A stretch of 64,000 nucleotides of DNA from Psococerastis gibbosa. Lineage: Eukaryota; Arthropoda; Insecta; Psocodea; Psocidae. The notes under the pieces were generated by a model that saw only the letters and a program-made list of their open reading frames with translations, made no database searches and was not told the origin of the DNA. Positions 11,637-23,014 of the stretch are shown here, piece after piece. The stretch spans positions 10,776,151 to 10,840,150 of the forward strand of contig OZ020492.1 of NCBI GenBank assembly GCA_963971405.1, read 5' to 3'. Numbering within the stretch: position 1 is the stretch's first letter; each line of letters begins with the position of its first letter. Made by a program: the position numbers and the translations under genes.

Positions 11637-12398
11637 ATGCTGTGCGATTCAAAACTCTGTGTAGTAAAGTCAAAAGTCAAAGGGGACTGTGTACAATGCT
11701 ACAACTGTGACTCGTTCTTCCATTACCAGTGTTGTGGTGGGTCCGAAGCAACACAGAAAAGAAAAGGCGAAAAAGCTAGAAAAGAGTGGAAGTGTCTTGA
11801 GTGCCGCCAAAAGAAAAGCACCGGCGACTCGGACGATGAAGTAGATGATCAGGAGGAGAAGGATTACAGTAAGATAACGGACCCACAGTTGCAACTGGTA
11901 TTCAAGTTGCTAAACAAAAAATTAAGCAGCGTAATCAAGAGCAATGACTTCATCTCCAAGATGTACGATGAAGTACAGGAACAAATAAAAAGCCAAGAAA
12001 AGGAAATAGGTAATCTGAAAGAACAACTGAAAAAGAAAGATCAAGAAGAAGTCGAAATGAAAAACCAGATGCACGAAATGGAGCAGATCTCAAGAAAAGA
12101 CAACATTGAAATAACAGGACTGGAACTCAGCCGGGACGAGGATGAAGATGATTTAATTGGTGTTGTACTAACATTGTTCAATGCTTGGGGAGTAAACACA
12201 AATATAAATTATATAAGTATTGCCCATCGTATACCTTCAAAAAGAAACCCTAGCTCCCCACCGATATTAGTCCGCTTAAAAGATACGAAACTGCGTTATA
12301 AATTGCTAAAAGCGTGGAAAAATGTAGAAGACCATTGTCAGCACTTGGAAGGAAATGATATTAATACCAAATTGTCAGTACGGCTTTCGGAAAAATAA
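11637..12398 (+). CDS. LINE ORF1 protein: PHD-like finger, coiled coil, RRM-like domain
   Basis: From the first ATG (11637) the frame gives 253 aa. A PHD-type zinc finger opens it (CDSKLCVV, CVQCYNCDSFFHYQCC, WKCLECRQ). A Lys/Glu-rich coiled coil follows (about residues 100-150, IKSQEKEIGNLKEQLKKKDQ), then ITGLELSRDEDEDDLIGVVL and ISIAHRIPSKR, the pattern of the L1/CR1 ORF1 C-terminal nucleic-acid-binding domain. Such proteins bind element RNA as a multimer and act as nucleic-acid chaperones. The last 20 or so codons run into the deletion point, so the C-terminus is artificial. The frame is open further upstream (to about 11469) without an ATG. Confidence 0.85.
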   Translation: MLCDSKLCVVKSKVKGDCVQCYNCDSFFHYQCCGGSEATQKRKGEKARKEWKCLECRQKKSTGDSDDEVDDQEEKDYSKITDPQLQLVFKLLNKKLSSVIKSNDFISKMYDEVQEQIKSQEKEIGNLKEQLKKKDQEEVEMKNQMHEMEQISRKDNIEITGLELSRDEDEDDLIGVVLTLFNAWGVNTNINYISIAHRIPSKRNPSSPPILVRLKDTKLRYKLLKAWKNVEDHCQHLEGNDINTKLSVRLSEK

Positions 12399-13589
12399 AT
12401 CCACAAGCAATCTGATGCAGGATTTTGCAAATTATGTAAACCACCACTTGAATAAAAACTATTACGTTTTTATGATTTGTGTAGATTTCCGAAAGGCTTT
12501 CGAAACTTTATTATTTGGAAATATCTTACAAGAGCTCAAAAACATAGGTTGTGACGAAGCGCTTTTGAAATGGTTTGAAAATTATTTCAAAAATCGTAAA
12601 ATTATAGTAAAAATATCAGAGATACTATAAGTAGGGACGGCCCAAAGTTCGATTCTTGCTCTAATTATTTTTCTGATCCGAAAAATGCCAAAAATATTCG
12701 AACTTTCCAGGATATTCCAATTTGCGGATGACACCGTGATACTTTGCGCACACCCTAATCTAGAAGATGCAGTAAAGATTCTTGAGGATGAGTTCTTCAA
12801 ATGCCAACAATGGGTGCATGACACCGGGCTAGTAATTAATGCTAGTAAAACAAATGTTATAGTTATCCGTCCTCCCAATACAGTTGCAACAGAAGTTAAA
12901 ATAAGATACCATAATAATCAATGCTTACACCTTAATCAAAATAAGGCCTTCTCCACATCGTACTGCTCGTGCAACTCAATACTACCTCAAGTAACGTCAC
13001 AGAAATATTTAGGCTTAATAATCGATGACCAATTAAAATGGAAAGAACATACTTACTATGTAACCGTCTGAAATTTTGTAGGCTACCTATGCTCTTTCTA
13101 CACTCACAAAAACCTTAAGCGAAAAATATTTAATTATCGTTTATAAAGCTCTTAGTGAGTCAATTATTCGTTACTGTGTCATAGCATGGGGGACAGTGCA
13201 AAAAAACATCTCTAGACAGCGTGGCGAGTATTCAAAGAAGTCAGCTAAAAATTATATACAAAAAAGCAGTCCCGCAAGATCTCAATTTATTTAAAAAAGT
13301 TAAAGTGTATCGTATGACTGTTTATGACTTGTATAAATATAACTTGATAAAAACGAACTACTACAGGAACGAATACAAAAATCATACACCAAGTTTAAGA
13401 AATGTGGCAAGAAGAGAGGGTGCCCAATACAAAAGATTTATAGAAACAATGTATTTTAACAAATATGGACAAGCCGAACTACGTGTTGCTATTCCGCGGG
13501 TGTTTAACGAATTACCCGACGAACTACTCATAATACAAAATATTGGTTCAGTTAAAAAATTAATAAAAAACTGGTTTTTACTAACATAA
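12355..13589 (+). pseudogene. LINE ORF2 remnant: reverse transcriptase fragments in several frames
   Basis: Pieces in order: CQYGFRKNKSTSNL and MICVDFRKAF (motif A, 12375-12500); FADDTVIL (motif C, about 12721); KYLGLIIDDQLKWKEH (thumb, about 13005); and a C-terminal domain at 13221-13589 with FNELPDELL. Motif B is missing and frameshifts and stops separate the pieces, so no active enzyme is encoded. Confidence 0.9.
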
Positions 13590-14930
13590 CTACGTACAAT
13601 GTCTTCTTTGCATATCGTACTGAGGTGACATTTTGTACCCAACTCGACCTGACAAAACCCTAAGGGGGTTTTTGGAACCCAAAATTGTATGCCTATGTAA
13701 GTTATTGTATTGATGTAATATATGCTCCTTGTGCAGGGAGCACTGGACCAGGAAAATTATTATTATTATTATTATTATTATTTTATTGAATAATATATAA
13801 CAATATCATCCTTCAGAGTTCATAAGGATCTCATTCATTGCCAGAAGGCTAGAGTGAGTACTCTATAATGGTTTATTATTATTAATTATTAATTAAATTT
13901 TATATCTTGCAGTGCCAGTGCACTAAGATCGCTCGATAAGCGGAAGCTTGAGCGTGATAATTATACTATTATACAAATTGTTTTTTTTTTCTTGAATATA
14001 TGCACCTTGTCCGGGGTTACTGGTCAAGGAAAAAAGTGAAAAGTGTAAGTGAAGTGATTATTATTATTTTAATTTTAAAAAAAAGCTACAATGAGTTAGA
14101 AATATTATAAACACAAGTAAACCCGGAAATATTATCCATAATATGTAAAACGGATTTTAAAACTTATGAAAAAGATTTACAGTACATAACTTGCACAATT
14201 ACAATAAATTTGATTTTTTTTCGGTTAATTATCAACGTGCAATAAAAATCTTTAAATTTAAAATTATAAAATGTAATTATTTCGATGATAAATATAAATC
14301 AGATAGATATACGATATACAGATACCAATTGCATAGCCTACAATAAATATGGAGACTGAGAATAAAGTGCTAAGACCAAAATTTGTTTAACGAAATCCCC
14401 CAATCTAACTTTATAGTATAGAAAAGGAAGAAAAATTGGAGAAGCAAAACAAACAATATAAAAAATGGTTGAACGTTAGAAACTCAATAGGCAAGACCTA
14501 TTCAAATTACATAAAAAAAGTTGCAACATTTAGTTAAGAAGACGCCACCCTCGACAAGCGGAAGCTTTGGGGTGGTCGTGATTTGTAATTAGCATATATT
14601 TACTTCGCATTAATAATAGCTGGTGGAGTAACCAGTTAGGAAAAAATAAAATAAAATCATATGTCTGTCTATTGTATTTTTGTAATATATGCTCCTTGTC
14701 CAGGGAATACTGGACAAGGAAAGAAAGAAAGAAAGATTATTATTATTATTATTATTATTTTCCGGGGTTACTGGTCAAAGAAGAAAGTGAAAGTGAAGTG
14801 ATTATTATTGCACAGTATTCCGGTGCATGATTATATTATATTATATTCTATTACCTTATCATGTATCTATTACGATATATGCTCCCTGAGCTGGGGGTAC
14901 CGGCTGGAAAAAAACAATTATTAAGAATTC
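13590..14930 (+). repeat. Stacked LINE/SINE 3' ends with conserved hairpins and ATT tails
   Basis: Five related segments end with a GCTCCTTGTCCAGGG..CTGGACAAGGA type stem-loop (13726, 14003, 14618, 14693, 14882), several followed by ATT or GAAA repeats (13757, 14045, 14720-14757). Two segments also carry an upstream hairpin around AAGCGGAAGCTT (13930-13954 and 14545-14575) at the same 73-bp distance from the second hairpin. This reads as serial insertion of related 3' ends into each other. No coding region is seen. Confidence 0.75.
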
Positions 14931-15278
14931 GAAGGGTTCGGACGATCTTCACGTTGCATTGACAATACTGTAATCGAGGACCCTACCGACCATGCTTAAG
15001 AAGAAATGTTCCTCCACTTATTTTTTATCTGTATTATGTGGACAGCACTAGCACTGTTTGGCCATGGTTATAGGAGGAGTGAAAATACATACCACACTTT
15101 CTATGTTTTGCTAAACAGCGATAGTGATGGCCACATACTTCATATCAAAATGTAGAAGAACATTTCTTCTAAGTTATAACACCCTACAGATAGCTGCAGG
15201 ATCAACAAGTTAACTTTAAGAGTGTGCCCAAAACAGCACATTTACTTATCAGAAAGACAATGCCGTTTTTTTATATAG
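14931..15278. other. Gene-free stretch upstream of the four-exon gene
   Basis: No exon or repeat is recognised. The last 20 bases (TGCCGTTTTTTTATATAG) form the splice acceptor of the gene starting at 15279, so this is probably intron or 5' flank. Confidence 0.4.
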
Positions 15279-15295
15279 GTGATATTGAAGTCAAC

Positions 15296-17665
15296 ATGGC
15301 ATCGAGGATGAAGTCAATTGAAAAAGAAACTAAGCCAGAAGAAATGGTTTCTCGGGCTTTGGCTCCATTGGCCACACCTGAAGTACTTTCTCACGCTGGC
15401 TCAGCTTCTGAAATTCCTGCCGGTGATAAGCCTACAGTTAACGAACCTAATCCTGAACCTGAGGCTCCACTGGCCGCCCCTGAAGTACTTTCTCACGGTG
15501 GCTCAGCTTCTGAAATTCCTACAGCTACCGAACCTAATCCTGAAATCGAAGTTCCTCAAGCCTGTCATTCAGTACTTCCTGCAGAGGCACAGTTTACCGA
15601 GGTAAATCCACAACCGTCGTCCACGCTTTTACCAAGGATGACATCAGACCCCCTCAGTGTTTGACATTAAATCAAATTTCTCTGTAAATATTAAGATAGT
15701 TGAGCTGTCTCTGAGATGATGTAAAGTATAGAAGAATTGTTCTTATACATTTTATGCGTAGCCTTTCGGCCGTAATTAACTCAGTCTGGTACTCTATAGA
15801 GGACGTGGGTCTGTCCTTTTTTCACTCCTTCCAAAACTGTAATTTATCGGTGCTAACACACTATTGAATATATTAATTAATAAATACATATATGTATGTT
15901 TCTGTTAAATTATACAATCAAGTAATGTTCAGTCTTAACTGAGTTCGAGGGGGTTAAGGGTTTATTGACTTCTTCAACCAACCTAACTCGAGCGAATGTT
16001 TTTCGTCCACAGAAAGTTAGCGTTCAGGTCCACCAGTCACCAGCAAAAAAGAAGGAAAGCGGGTCAGACCGTGAACCATCTATTGAAGTGACACCGCCCC
16101 CTACTGTTTCTCCCTCCTCTTCTTATGAATACCGGCAAGGACCCTTGGGTGCAAAAGAAAAAGTTGACCTGTTACGCACCCAGAACTTGGATAGGCTGTA
16201 CACAGACTCCGACGAAGTGCCACAGGTTACTTTTGAAGGAACGCACACGTTATCTGAAATCACTTCGACTATTCTTGGTTCGATGGAGACAGCGGCTCCA
16301 CCGGATGGGGCTGACGCTCGTTCCGATCAACTGCTGTCAGAAGGACCCAGCAGTTTGGAATATCGAAGCAGAATCTATATTGAACGTAAGTTTCCAAATA
16401 AACCTTCAGGAGAAAGAAGGAGATTTTAGTCTCTAAACATCTAGAAATTAATTGTAAAAGAAGGTCTCGCGCTTCCTGCCAAGACTATCTTAAAAGACTC
16501 CCAAAACATTTTTTTTTTCTTAAATTTGAAAAGCTCTTGTCTCTAAATGTCGCAATTAATGTAAGATTTTCAGTTTTAAGCCAACGCATAACTAGTTTAA
16601 TAAAAGCATGTCAGTTGTTTGACGGTGTCATAGTGTGAATTAGCAGAAAAAATTGGAAACTAAACCTCATAGAAGGGCGTGTGTGTAACTAACGTAACAA
16701 ATATGCAGAGACCAACAGTCGCATTTAGTGAATATATAAAGGTAGTGTACATTCTGAAAGAAATGCTTAAAACTTCTTCTTAAGGTATGATCGTCTTTTT
16801 AGGTGAACAAATGGGAATAGAAGAATTAGTGGAAAGTGAAGATACAGAAGAAAACGTTGAATTGGTTGACCTGGATAAAGTAGCAGGAAAAGAGGCTAAA
16901 GCAGAAAAGGGAGAAAAGGTAGATTCGAAACGGAGATCCTGCTGCTTGGCTAAAGTTTGTCCAGGTAAGTGATGTGCCCCAGAACCTATTAGGCGACAAT
17001 TCGGCAATAGAATAAGTAGTGGAAGAAGAAAAGGAAGATGCAGAAGAAAAATTTGAAATGGTTGACATGGAGAAAGTAGTAGGAAAAGAGATTAATGCAG
17101 AAAAAGGAGAAAAGGTAGCTCGAAACCGAGCTTCGGCTGCTTGGCTTAGGTTTGTCCAGGTAAGTTATGTGCCGCAGAACTTATGATTTTTGTACCTGTA
17201 ACCCAGCTGCTTGGCTGGTTTCGATACCTATACTCCCGCCTATACCTACCCTGTCATTCTTCTACCTTTTCATATTTTTTTTTAAAATAGCATTTATTTA
17301 TTAGACCTGGTACACACAGACGATTCAAACAGTTGCGATTTATCGGCACCTTTGCACCTTTTCTTGCCCGAAGCCACCCAAGTCAATTTCTTGAGATGGC
17401 ATGAAACCGACCGCGCGCAGATGAACGTTTCATTCCTGGACACGCTATATCTTAGAAATCTTTTGAATTGGACTCTGTGGTTTCTCAGCAAGTAGACAGC
17501 AACCATTCACCTTTTCCATTGTAGCCAATGGACTTGGTGAATCTGCGAGAATCTTCCGTGCGTACCGGGCCTTAGCCTAACTTTTAATTTACAGGCCTGG
17601 ATTGCCTCTGTGGCAGTAAAACAGACAGTTCAACTCCAAGTCCGGACGAACCGGAAACTAATTAA
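15296..17665 (+). CDS. Four-exon gene for an acidic Pro/Glu/Ser-rich protein of unknown function
   Basis: Exons: 15279-15601 (ATG 15296), 16013-16385, 16803-16964, 17595-17665. Junctions fit GT-AG and phases match: GAG|GTAAAT with CCACAG|AAA (phase 0), GAAC|GTAAGT with TTTTTAG|GT (phase 1), CCAG|GTAAGT with TTTACAG|GC (phase 1). The spliced frame is 304 codons, ending in TAA. Residues 1-102 hold two copies of a PEVLSH.GSASEIP repeat; the middle is rich in Ser/Pro/Lys; exon 3 is acidic (ESEDTEENVELVDLDKV) and ends with a Cys-rich stretch (RRSCCLAKVCPG) continued as LDCLCGSKTD. No known domain is recognised; most of it looks disordered. An upstream exon may exist because an acceptor lies 17 bp before the ATG. 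A degenerate copy of exon 3 follows it. Structure is inferred from sequence only. Confidence 0.65.
16998..17159 (+). pseudogene. Decayed tandem duplicate of exon 3
   Basis: About 195 bp downstream of exon 3 the same sequence recurs: GAAGATGCAGAAGAAAAATT, ATGGTTGACATGGAGAAAGT, then GGCTGCTTGG and TTTGTCCAG|GTAAGT with an intact donor. In the exon-3 frame it has an in-frame TAA near its start (ATA GAA TAA), has lost one base before GGCTGCTTGG, and has no acceptor at its left edge, so it is probably skipped. Confidence 0.75.
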
Positions 17666-18249
17666 TAGTCCCAATCAACTTTTAACTGTCCTACTTTTTG
17701 TGTGTCAATGTTCACATGGACAGTTCTTGTTTATATTTTGTGTATTGTATCTTGTGTAATGTAGTTATACGTAAATAATATGACGCAGTCAATTTTAAAA
17801 AAATGACCAAGAATTTTAATTTTTTAAGCTAATTTAAGGATAAAAAAATCACTGTTGGCGTACATGCCTTGCAGGAAGAACAGCTATCATAACATATTTC
17901 TCTCCATTCATACTCTTTCTTTCATGTAAATTAGTAAATATTTTTATACCTACCAAAGTGTTTTTAAAGCTTACAAAAATTACGTCGGTCGTTTAATTTT
18001 AATTTTGGTGTGTGTGACTAATGTATAAAAACCCATTTTAATATAGTTTTGAATAAATTCAACATCATTAATTTTAACAATGATTCATTCAGGTCCAAAT
18101 CATTTGTCATATCTTTTTAAATATTTGAAATGTTTGTCCTATTTTAACCTCTATGCAGGTGGTTATTGTACTGTAATAAAGTTAAGACTTTGCTTATAAA
18201 AAATAAACATAACCCATCCCAAAGTCGTGTGTATTATTTAAGGCTGAGT
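17666..18249. other. 3' flank of the four-exon gene
   Basis: AT-rich, consistent with 3'UTR. An AATAAA is present at about 18173 (CTGTAATAAAGTTAAG) and a GAATAAATTC near 18050; either could direct polyadenylation. No further exon is seen. Confidence 0.4.
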
Positions 18250-18544
18250 CCCACGGTCTGATGCGAAGTAATTCCACCGGCAATTTTACTTCATTTGTGA
18301 TTTGAGATTTTTTTTTGTTTTGTTTTAAGGAGACTGTAAGTTTAGGTTAGTTTAGACTATTATGTAGATACTTAATTTATAATAGATAAGTTAAGTATGC
18401 ACATAATAGTCTCCTTAAAACAAAACAAACAAAAATCTCAAATCACAAATGAAATAAATTCGCCGGTGGAATTGCCGCCTAAGGAATATTTACTGGAAGG
18501 TGCCACCCAGTATTCTTTAACGGGACTCCACAACCGACCGTGGG
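18250..18544. mobile_element. Foldback MITE, CCCACGGTC termini
   Basis: Outer ends CCCACGGTC / GACCGTGGG. Inner arms AATTCCACCGGC..TTCATTTGTG ATTTGAGA and the inverse TCTCAAATCACAAATGAAAT with GCCGGTGGAATT pair over about 80 bp; GTTTTAAGGAGACT pairs with AGTCTCCTTAAAAC near the centre. The right arm carries about 60 extra bases between the outer and inner repeat. Family unknown. Confidence 0.75.
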
Positions 18545-19399
18545 TTTTACGCTTCGTGAATGCCTGCCTAACGCTGGTTTGAATTTCCGTCCGTTAGTTA
18601 ATTGTTAGATATAAGGGGGAGCTAGGAGCTAAAAGTTTACGCTTATCAGATTGGGTTCATCAATAGAGATAAATATATAGGCCAAGGGTGAGTTGCAATA
18701 ATCTGACAGCCAATCTTTGTAGCGCCACTTCTTATTTCCGCCCCCTTACAACAAGCAAGGATCCAACGGACGGATTACTATCCGCAGACCGAACGCACCC
18801 ATTTCATGAATACGGTGCTTTTAAGACAATACTTTTAATAATCTTAATACCTTTCTGAATTCTAAAGATGAATTTTAATTGCATTCAAAATATGTTCAAT
18901 TTGAATAATTCTCTTCTCATCAGTCTATTTAACAGCATGGTAAATTAATACAAACTTAATTAGAGACTATCTCCTTTATTGTGGCTCACATTACAATCCT
19001 TCGTTACTACTAGTATTTTTAAATCAACTTATTGAAAATCAATATTTCTTTTATCGTTTTCCGTATTTTAAAACTAATTTGAAACCATATGATTAAGTAC
19101 AATTTTTCCCCTTACTTTGTCTTCAGTTACAAAATTTGCGTCGATCACAACTTGTTTTCTATCTATTCATTTTTTACATAGCAAAGTTATTGAATTTCGG
19201 TTTAATGTAAACTTATTTTTAATTTTATAAAATAAAACGTATAAATTTTTACCAATGCGTCTTCATCGATGTAAATATAGCTACTCACTATCCGTTGGAA
19301 CACAAAAATAAATTAACAAAATGCCAATAAATAACTTATTTATTTATTTTCATCCAATTCAACATTTTCACTTAGTTTTAAAATGTGAAAGTGAGTATC
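18545..19399. other. Gene-free AT-rich stretch
   Basis: No exon, repeat pair or RNA gene recognised. Confidence 0.5.
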
Positions 19400-19665
19400 A
19401 TGGTGGTAGTATTGTTGGTTGTGGAAGCATTGTGGTATTATGGTGTTAACTTGGTGGCAGTAATGGTTGCGGTGTATTGTTGGTTGTGGAAGCATTGTGG
19501 TATTATGGTGTTGACTTGGTGGCAGTAATGGTTGCGGTGTATTGTTGTAATGTGGTGTTGGATTAGTGGCAGTGTTGGTTGAGGTGTAATGTATTAATAT
19601 AATGGTGGTAGTAATATTGGTTGTGGTAGTATTACTAAAACAATTGTTATAATGGTTATGGTACA
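19400..19665. repeat. TGG/TGTGG-rich tandem repeat (about 72-bp unit)
   Basis: The unit ATTGTTGGTTGTGGAAGCAT .. TGGTGTTgACTTGGTGGCAG ..TGCGGTGT is present twice in full (about 19410-19482 and 19482-19553) and then decays into shorter TGGTGGTAG-like pieces. The minus-strand frame (HYNN/HHNTTM) is simply a translation of this repeat. Confidence 0.8.
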
Positions 19666-20466
19666 ATGGTTGTTAGGTAATTATATAGTATAATACATTG
19701 TATTCATAATATTAGTGCCTTTAGCAGTCTACAAATACCTGATTTAGCCATTATTATTGTATTAAAATTAATACCGTGGCATACAGGAACCTTTACAATA
19801 TAGTCCACGAAATATTATATTAAAATAATATTATAAAAAATAGTGCTGGGTTTTAGACATTTAGATTTAGAATAATGTGTATATAATATCACCGTGATAG
19901 GAACATCAACGTGTACATATCTACATACTTAAATTTCTACTGGGATAATAATGAAAAAATATTGTATAATAACTGTATTTAATGAACATTCTATATATTT
20001 GGTATAACTTTTATTAAAAATACAATAAGATTAATAAGTGTAAGTTGTGAAGTTATTTATTATTTGAGCCCAAGATGCTGCAAGCGTAAGTTAGTCTATA
20101 TGAAGTCTGTGGCGGAAGATGCCAATTTTCAGATACCATAATTATGAAGAAAATCCTTTTTAGAGTATATGGGTTAATTGTAACTTGTAAGAGTGGGCGC
20201 AAAGGCCCAAAATTCGCCCACATGGAAAATAAAGACAATTTTCTTTCTTTCTTTCTTATAGAACTGTAAGGTGCTTTTCACTATTATCACTGTAAAAGAT
20301 GGCCACATCCAACAATCAATTATGGAACAAAGTTAAATGTTTCCATTATCTACCTCAGGGGTGCCATTTGGAGTCAATTGGGGTCATTAGGGCTTAGGTC
20401 CTAACATGGAAATAAAATTTAAGTATAAAAACACATTGAAGAATGAACCTGATAATGACCCTGGGT
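19666..20466. other. Gene-free stretch
   Basis: AT-rich with no supported exon. A short TTTC microsatellite occurs at about 20240. GGGCGAATTTTGGGCC-type sequence near 20200 has no recognised function. Confidence 0.4.
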
Positions 20467-20954
20467 CAGTGGCGTAGCTAAGGGGGGGTGAGGGTTAGCG
20501 GGATCCGGACCCCCCAACATTTAGCAAATCAGAAAAAATTTCAGATACATCTTCCAAACAATTCCCTGGGGAGACCCCGGTCCCCCTGTTTCCAGTTTTG
20601 TTAATAATGTTATCGTTTGCAAAATCAAAATTTTTTTGCTGGCAAACTATTTCAGGCCTATCTTTGAAAAAACATTCCCCACGGTAGCCCCCCCCCCCCT
20701 TGTTAGCTGTAATATTCTTCATGTGTAAAATATGAGCATAACTGCTTTCAAAGTGCATAAATTTCACTATTTTGGGCCGATTCTTTTTCAAAATAATTCT
20801 CCCGGGGGAGACCCCCGGGCCCGCCTTTAAAGGTAATTTGAGAGTTGCGCTAAAGAAATATAGGAGGTACCCATCAAACATGCTTTTTATAGAACTAAAT
20901 GTACCTACTATATCATTCACATATAAATCTGCCTTGTTATCTTTATTACCATCA

Positions 20955-21240
20955 AGTAAACTTAAGTTGCCTCCTGTGGTAGAGCACAGTTACACCACCA
21001 GTAGTAGTATGGTTGGACACAGTCCCAGGCCACGGTGTGAGCCCATAGGACAGGGGACCTCCTGATTATAGTGGATTCCGAACCACTTGGGAAACACAGT
21101 GAAGTCACACGATTAGTTCGGAGGTGACCAGGACAAGTCCTACCATGTTTCCCTACCGGCACACTACCAAGTTATCTGCATCTTTGAACCTGCTCTGGTC
21201 CGCTGGATTCAACTTGGTAAGGCGGCCTACACCACCAGAG
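20955..21240 (-). repeat. Diverged copy of the 360-bp repeat B
   Basis: GATTATAGTGGATTCCGAACCACTTGGG, AAGTCACACGATTA and the ACTACCAAGTT..CAACTTGGTAAGGC end match the copies at 44969, 45973 and 49210. The left part (CAGTCCCAGGCCACGGTG.GAGC) is specific to this subtype and reappears at 31133. Confidence 0.75.
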
Positions 21241-21249
21241 TAATATCAA

Positions 21250-21416
21250 ACAAATCGGTCTCTCTACTCACAATAAATAAATCTTTTGCTTTTCACTCCC
21301 CTCACTACAATGTCATAAAACTGTACGATTCTCTACCAATTGAAATTAAGTCACAAATCAATCATGAAAAGAAATTTAAGAAATCCATCAAGTCATGGCT
21401 AAGATCCCTTCATTAA
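21250..21416 (+). pseudogene. LINE reverse transcriptase, extreme C-terminal fragment
   Basis: The plus strand encodes HSPHYNVIKLYDSLPIEIKS then HEKKFKKSIKSWLRSLH and a stop. The 'LY(D/N)SLP.EIK ... FKK.(I/L)K.WL' pattern is the C-terminus of CR1/Jockey-type LINE proteins. It lies inside the hAT-like element, presumably inserted there or carried along. Confidence 0.65.
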
Positions 21417-22051
21417 TCCATTACCTTAATTCAGACTTATGTTAAAACAAAAAATGTTAAAATAATTAAATTTAAAATAATTAAATTTCGATTTCCTACT
21501 TTCTATTGTTATTTTTTATTTAGAAAAAGCTATTAATATACATAACAATATAAGTAATAGTGTTATTTTAACTATACAGCTCATTAATCCTCCTGTTACA
21601 CATGTTACACATTCCCCTAATGCTCAACCAAATGGTTTTATTAGGGGAAGCCCACCATCGCATTACCTATGTACTGTATGTGATTTTTTATTCTTATTAC
21701 TAATTTGTGGGATACAGAGTTAGATTTTGATTTTTTAATTTTTTTATTGTGTTAATTGAATTAAATTTTTCTTTCTTACTTTCTTTACTATTCTTCGGCC
21801 GTAAAACCTAAACATTATTGGAATAGGTTACAAGACGTATATACATCAAAATGTGTAAAACTCCACAATTGCAGGCCTATTTTTTTCAAAAACCTTCCCC
21901 GGGGGAGACCCCCGGGCCCCCCGACCCCTCGTGTGGGAAAATTAAGATCACGCCCCTAATCATAATTGTAATCGTAACGTAATGATGTTGCATGAAAACT
22001 AGACCCCCCCCCCAAAAAAAAGAAATCTCTGGCTACGCCACTGCCCTGGGT

Positions 22052-22853
22052 GGCACGGACGCAGGGTAAACCTCCAGCCTTCCAGGGTCAATACACTTAG
22101 GCCTAGCTTATAATATAGTGTGTTTGTGCGCTGTTTTTAATTTTGTGTTATTATTATACCGTGTGTCTTACAACCGTCCACACGCTCCGTATCTTTAGCG
22201 CTAGATTTTGTATGGAACTCTCCTTTTTGTAGTCTATAAAACGGATGAATACAATTTTTCTTGGGCGTAACTACAATAAGGCTACCAGATTCTTGAAACC
22301 TCAAAACCGGACATTTATTTTATTGGACTAAGATTCCTGCAAAAAACTGGTTATACCTACATCATATAAAATATAAATTACACCGGTGGTAATCGTAAAA
22401 ATCGTAAAACCCCACTATTTTGAACTAATATTTTCAAATTTTTCCCACGGGGGAGACCGCCGGTCCCCCCACTGGTACCGGTTTGCATCATCTAGTAATG
22501 CACTGTAAATTAATGAGCCTTGCTTCGCTAACAATCACACCAATTGCACAATCGCTAAAAATTAGTTTGGCTTGTTAGGCTACACCCACATTTCCCGGAA
22601 TGGCCCCGCCAAAATCTGTACTGGACCCGCCCTTATATTACACGTTCTCATTACTCAACGTTTAATGGACCATAAGTAAGTAGGTACCTACCTACTAATA
22701 ATGCTCATAAAAATTATGTTTTAACAGTAGTCATGGCTGAATTATATAATAAAATAAAATAAAATGTTTTTGACATCTCCTAAGGCCCTCAAATGAAACA
22801 ATTTTCTCCTTTTTTCTCAAGAAAACATTTCTGGGGACTCCGGACAGGGCACC
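22052..22853. other. Gene-free stretch with a G+C hairpin module
   Basis: At about 22395-22480 the sequence AATCGTAAAACCCCACTATTTT..CACGGGGGAGACCGCCGGTCCC is a decayed copy of the module seen at 20765, 21850 and 50700. No exon is recognised. Confidence 0.5.
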
Positions 22854-23014
22854 TGCAGCCTGATCGAGGCGATTATAATACCGGTATTTATTTAATCCCC
22901 TAATAAACAAGATACTTTTGTAATGGAAAGTGCTATTCAAAATTTGTTTATTTACAGTTATAATCCTATGGTATTTATTTAACCCCGGTATTATAATCGC
23001 CTCGATCAGACTGC
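22854..23014. mobile_element. Short foldback MITE, about 30-bp arms
   Basis: GCAGCCTGATCGAGGCGATT plus ATAATACCGG at 22854 is mirrored by CCGGTATTATAATCGCCTCG plus ATCAGACTGC ending 23014. The centre contains two TATTTATTTAA(T/C)CCCC stretches. Total about 160 bp. Target duplication not readable. Confidence 0.7.

Larger units (their letters stand above)
11470..13780 (+). mobile_element. Internally deleted CR1/Jockey-like LINE
   Basis: ORF1 (11637-12398) is followed directly by the middle of a reverse transcriptase in another frame; the endonuclease, RT fingers and the motif B segment are missing. RT-derived pieces continue to 13589, followed by a 3' region with a stem-loop (13726-13752) and an ATT microsatellite tail (about 13757-13783). 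The gap at 12355 and the jump between 12630 and 12690 show at least two internal deletions. Not autonomous. Confidence 0.85.
20467..22043. mobile_element. hAT-type non-autonomous element, 1.58 kb, with nested repeats
   Basis: Ends CAGTGGCGTAGC and GGCTACGCCACTG are inverted repeats, and the flanking octamer CCCTGGGT occurs exactly at 20459-20466 and 22044-22051, an 8-bp target duplication of the hAT kind. Inside are three copies of a module built on CCCGGGGGAGACCCCCGGG or its decayed forms (20565, 20800, 21898), a minus-strand 360-bp repeat piece and a LINE tail. No transposase is visible. Confidence 0.85.

Noticed and set aside
13757-14757. CRISPR-like regular spacing of ATT runs and hairpins
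   Set aside because: The units are LINE/SINE 3' ends of different ages with microsatellite tails; there are no uniform repeats, spacers or cas genes.
19340-19666. 108-codon minus-strand frame rich in His/Asn/Thr
   Set aside because: It is the translation of the TGG-rich tandem repeat and has no gene-like features.
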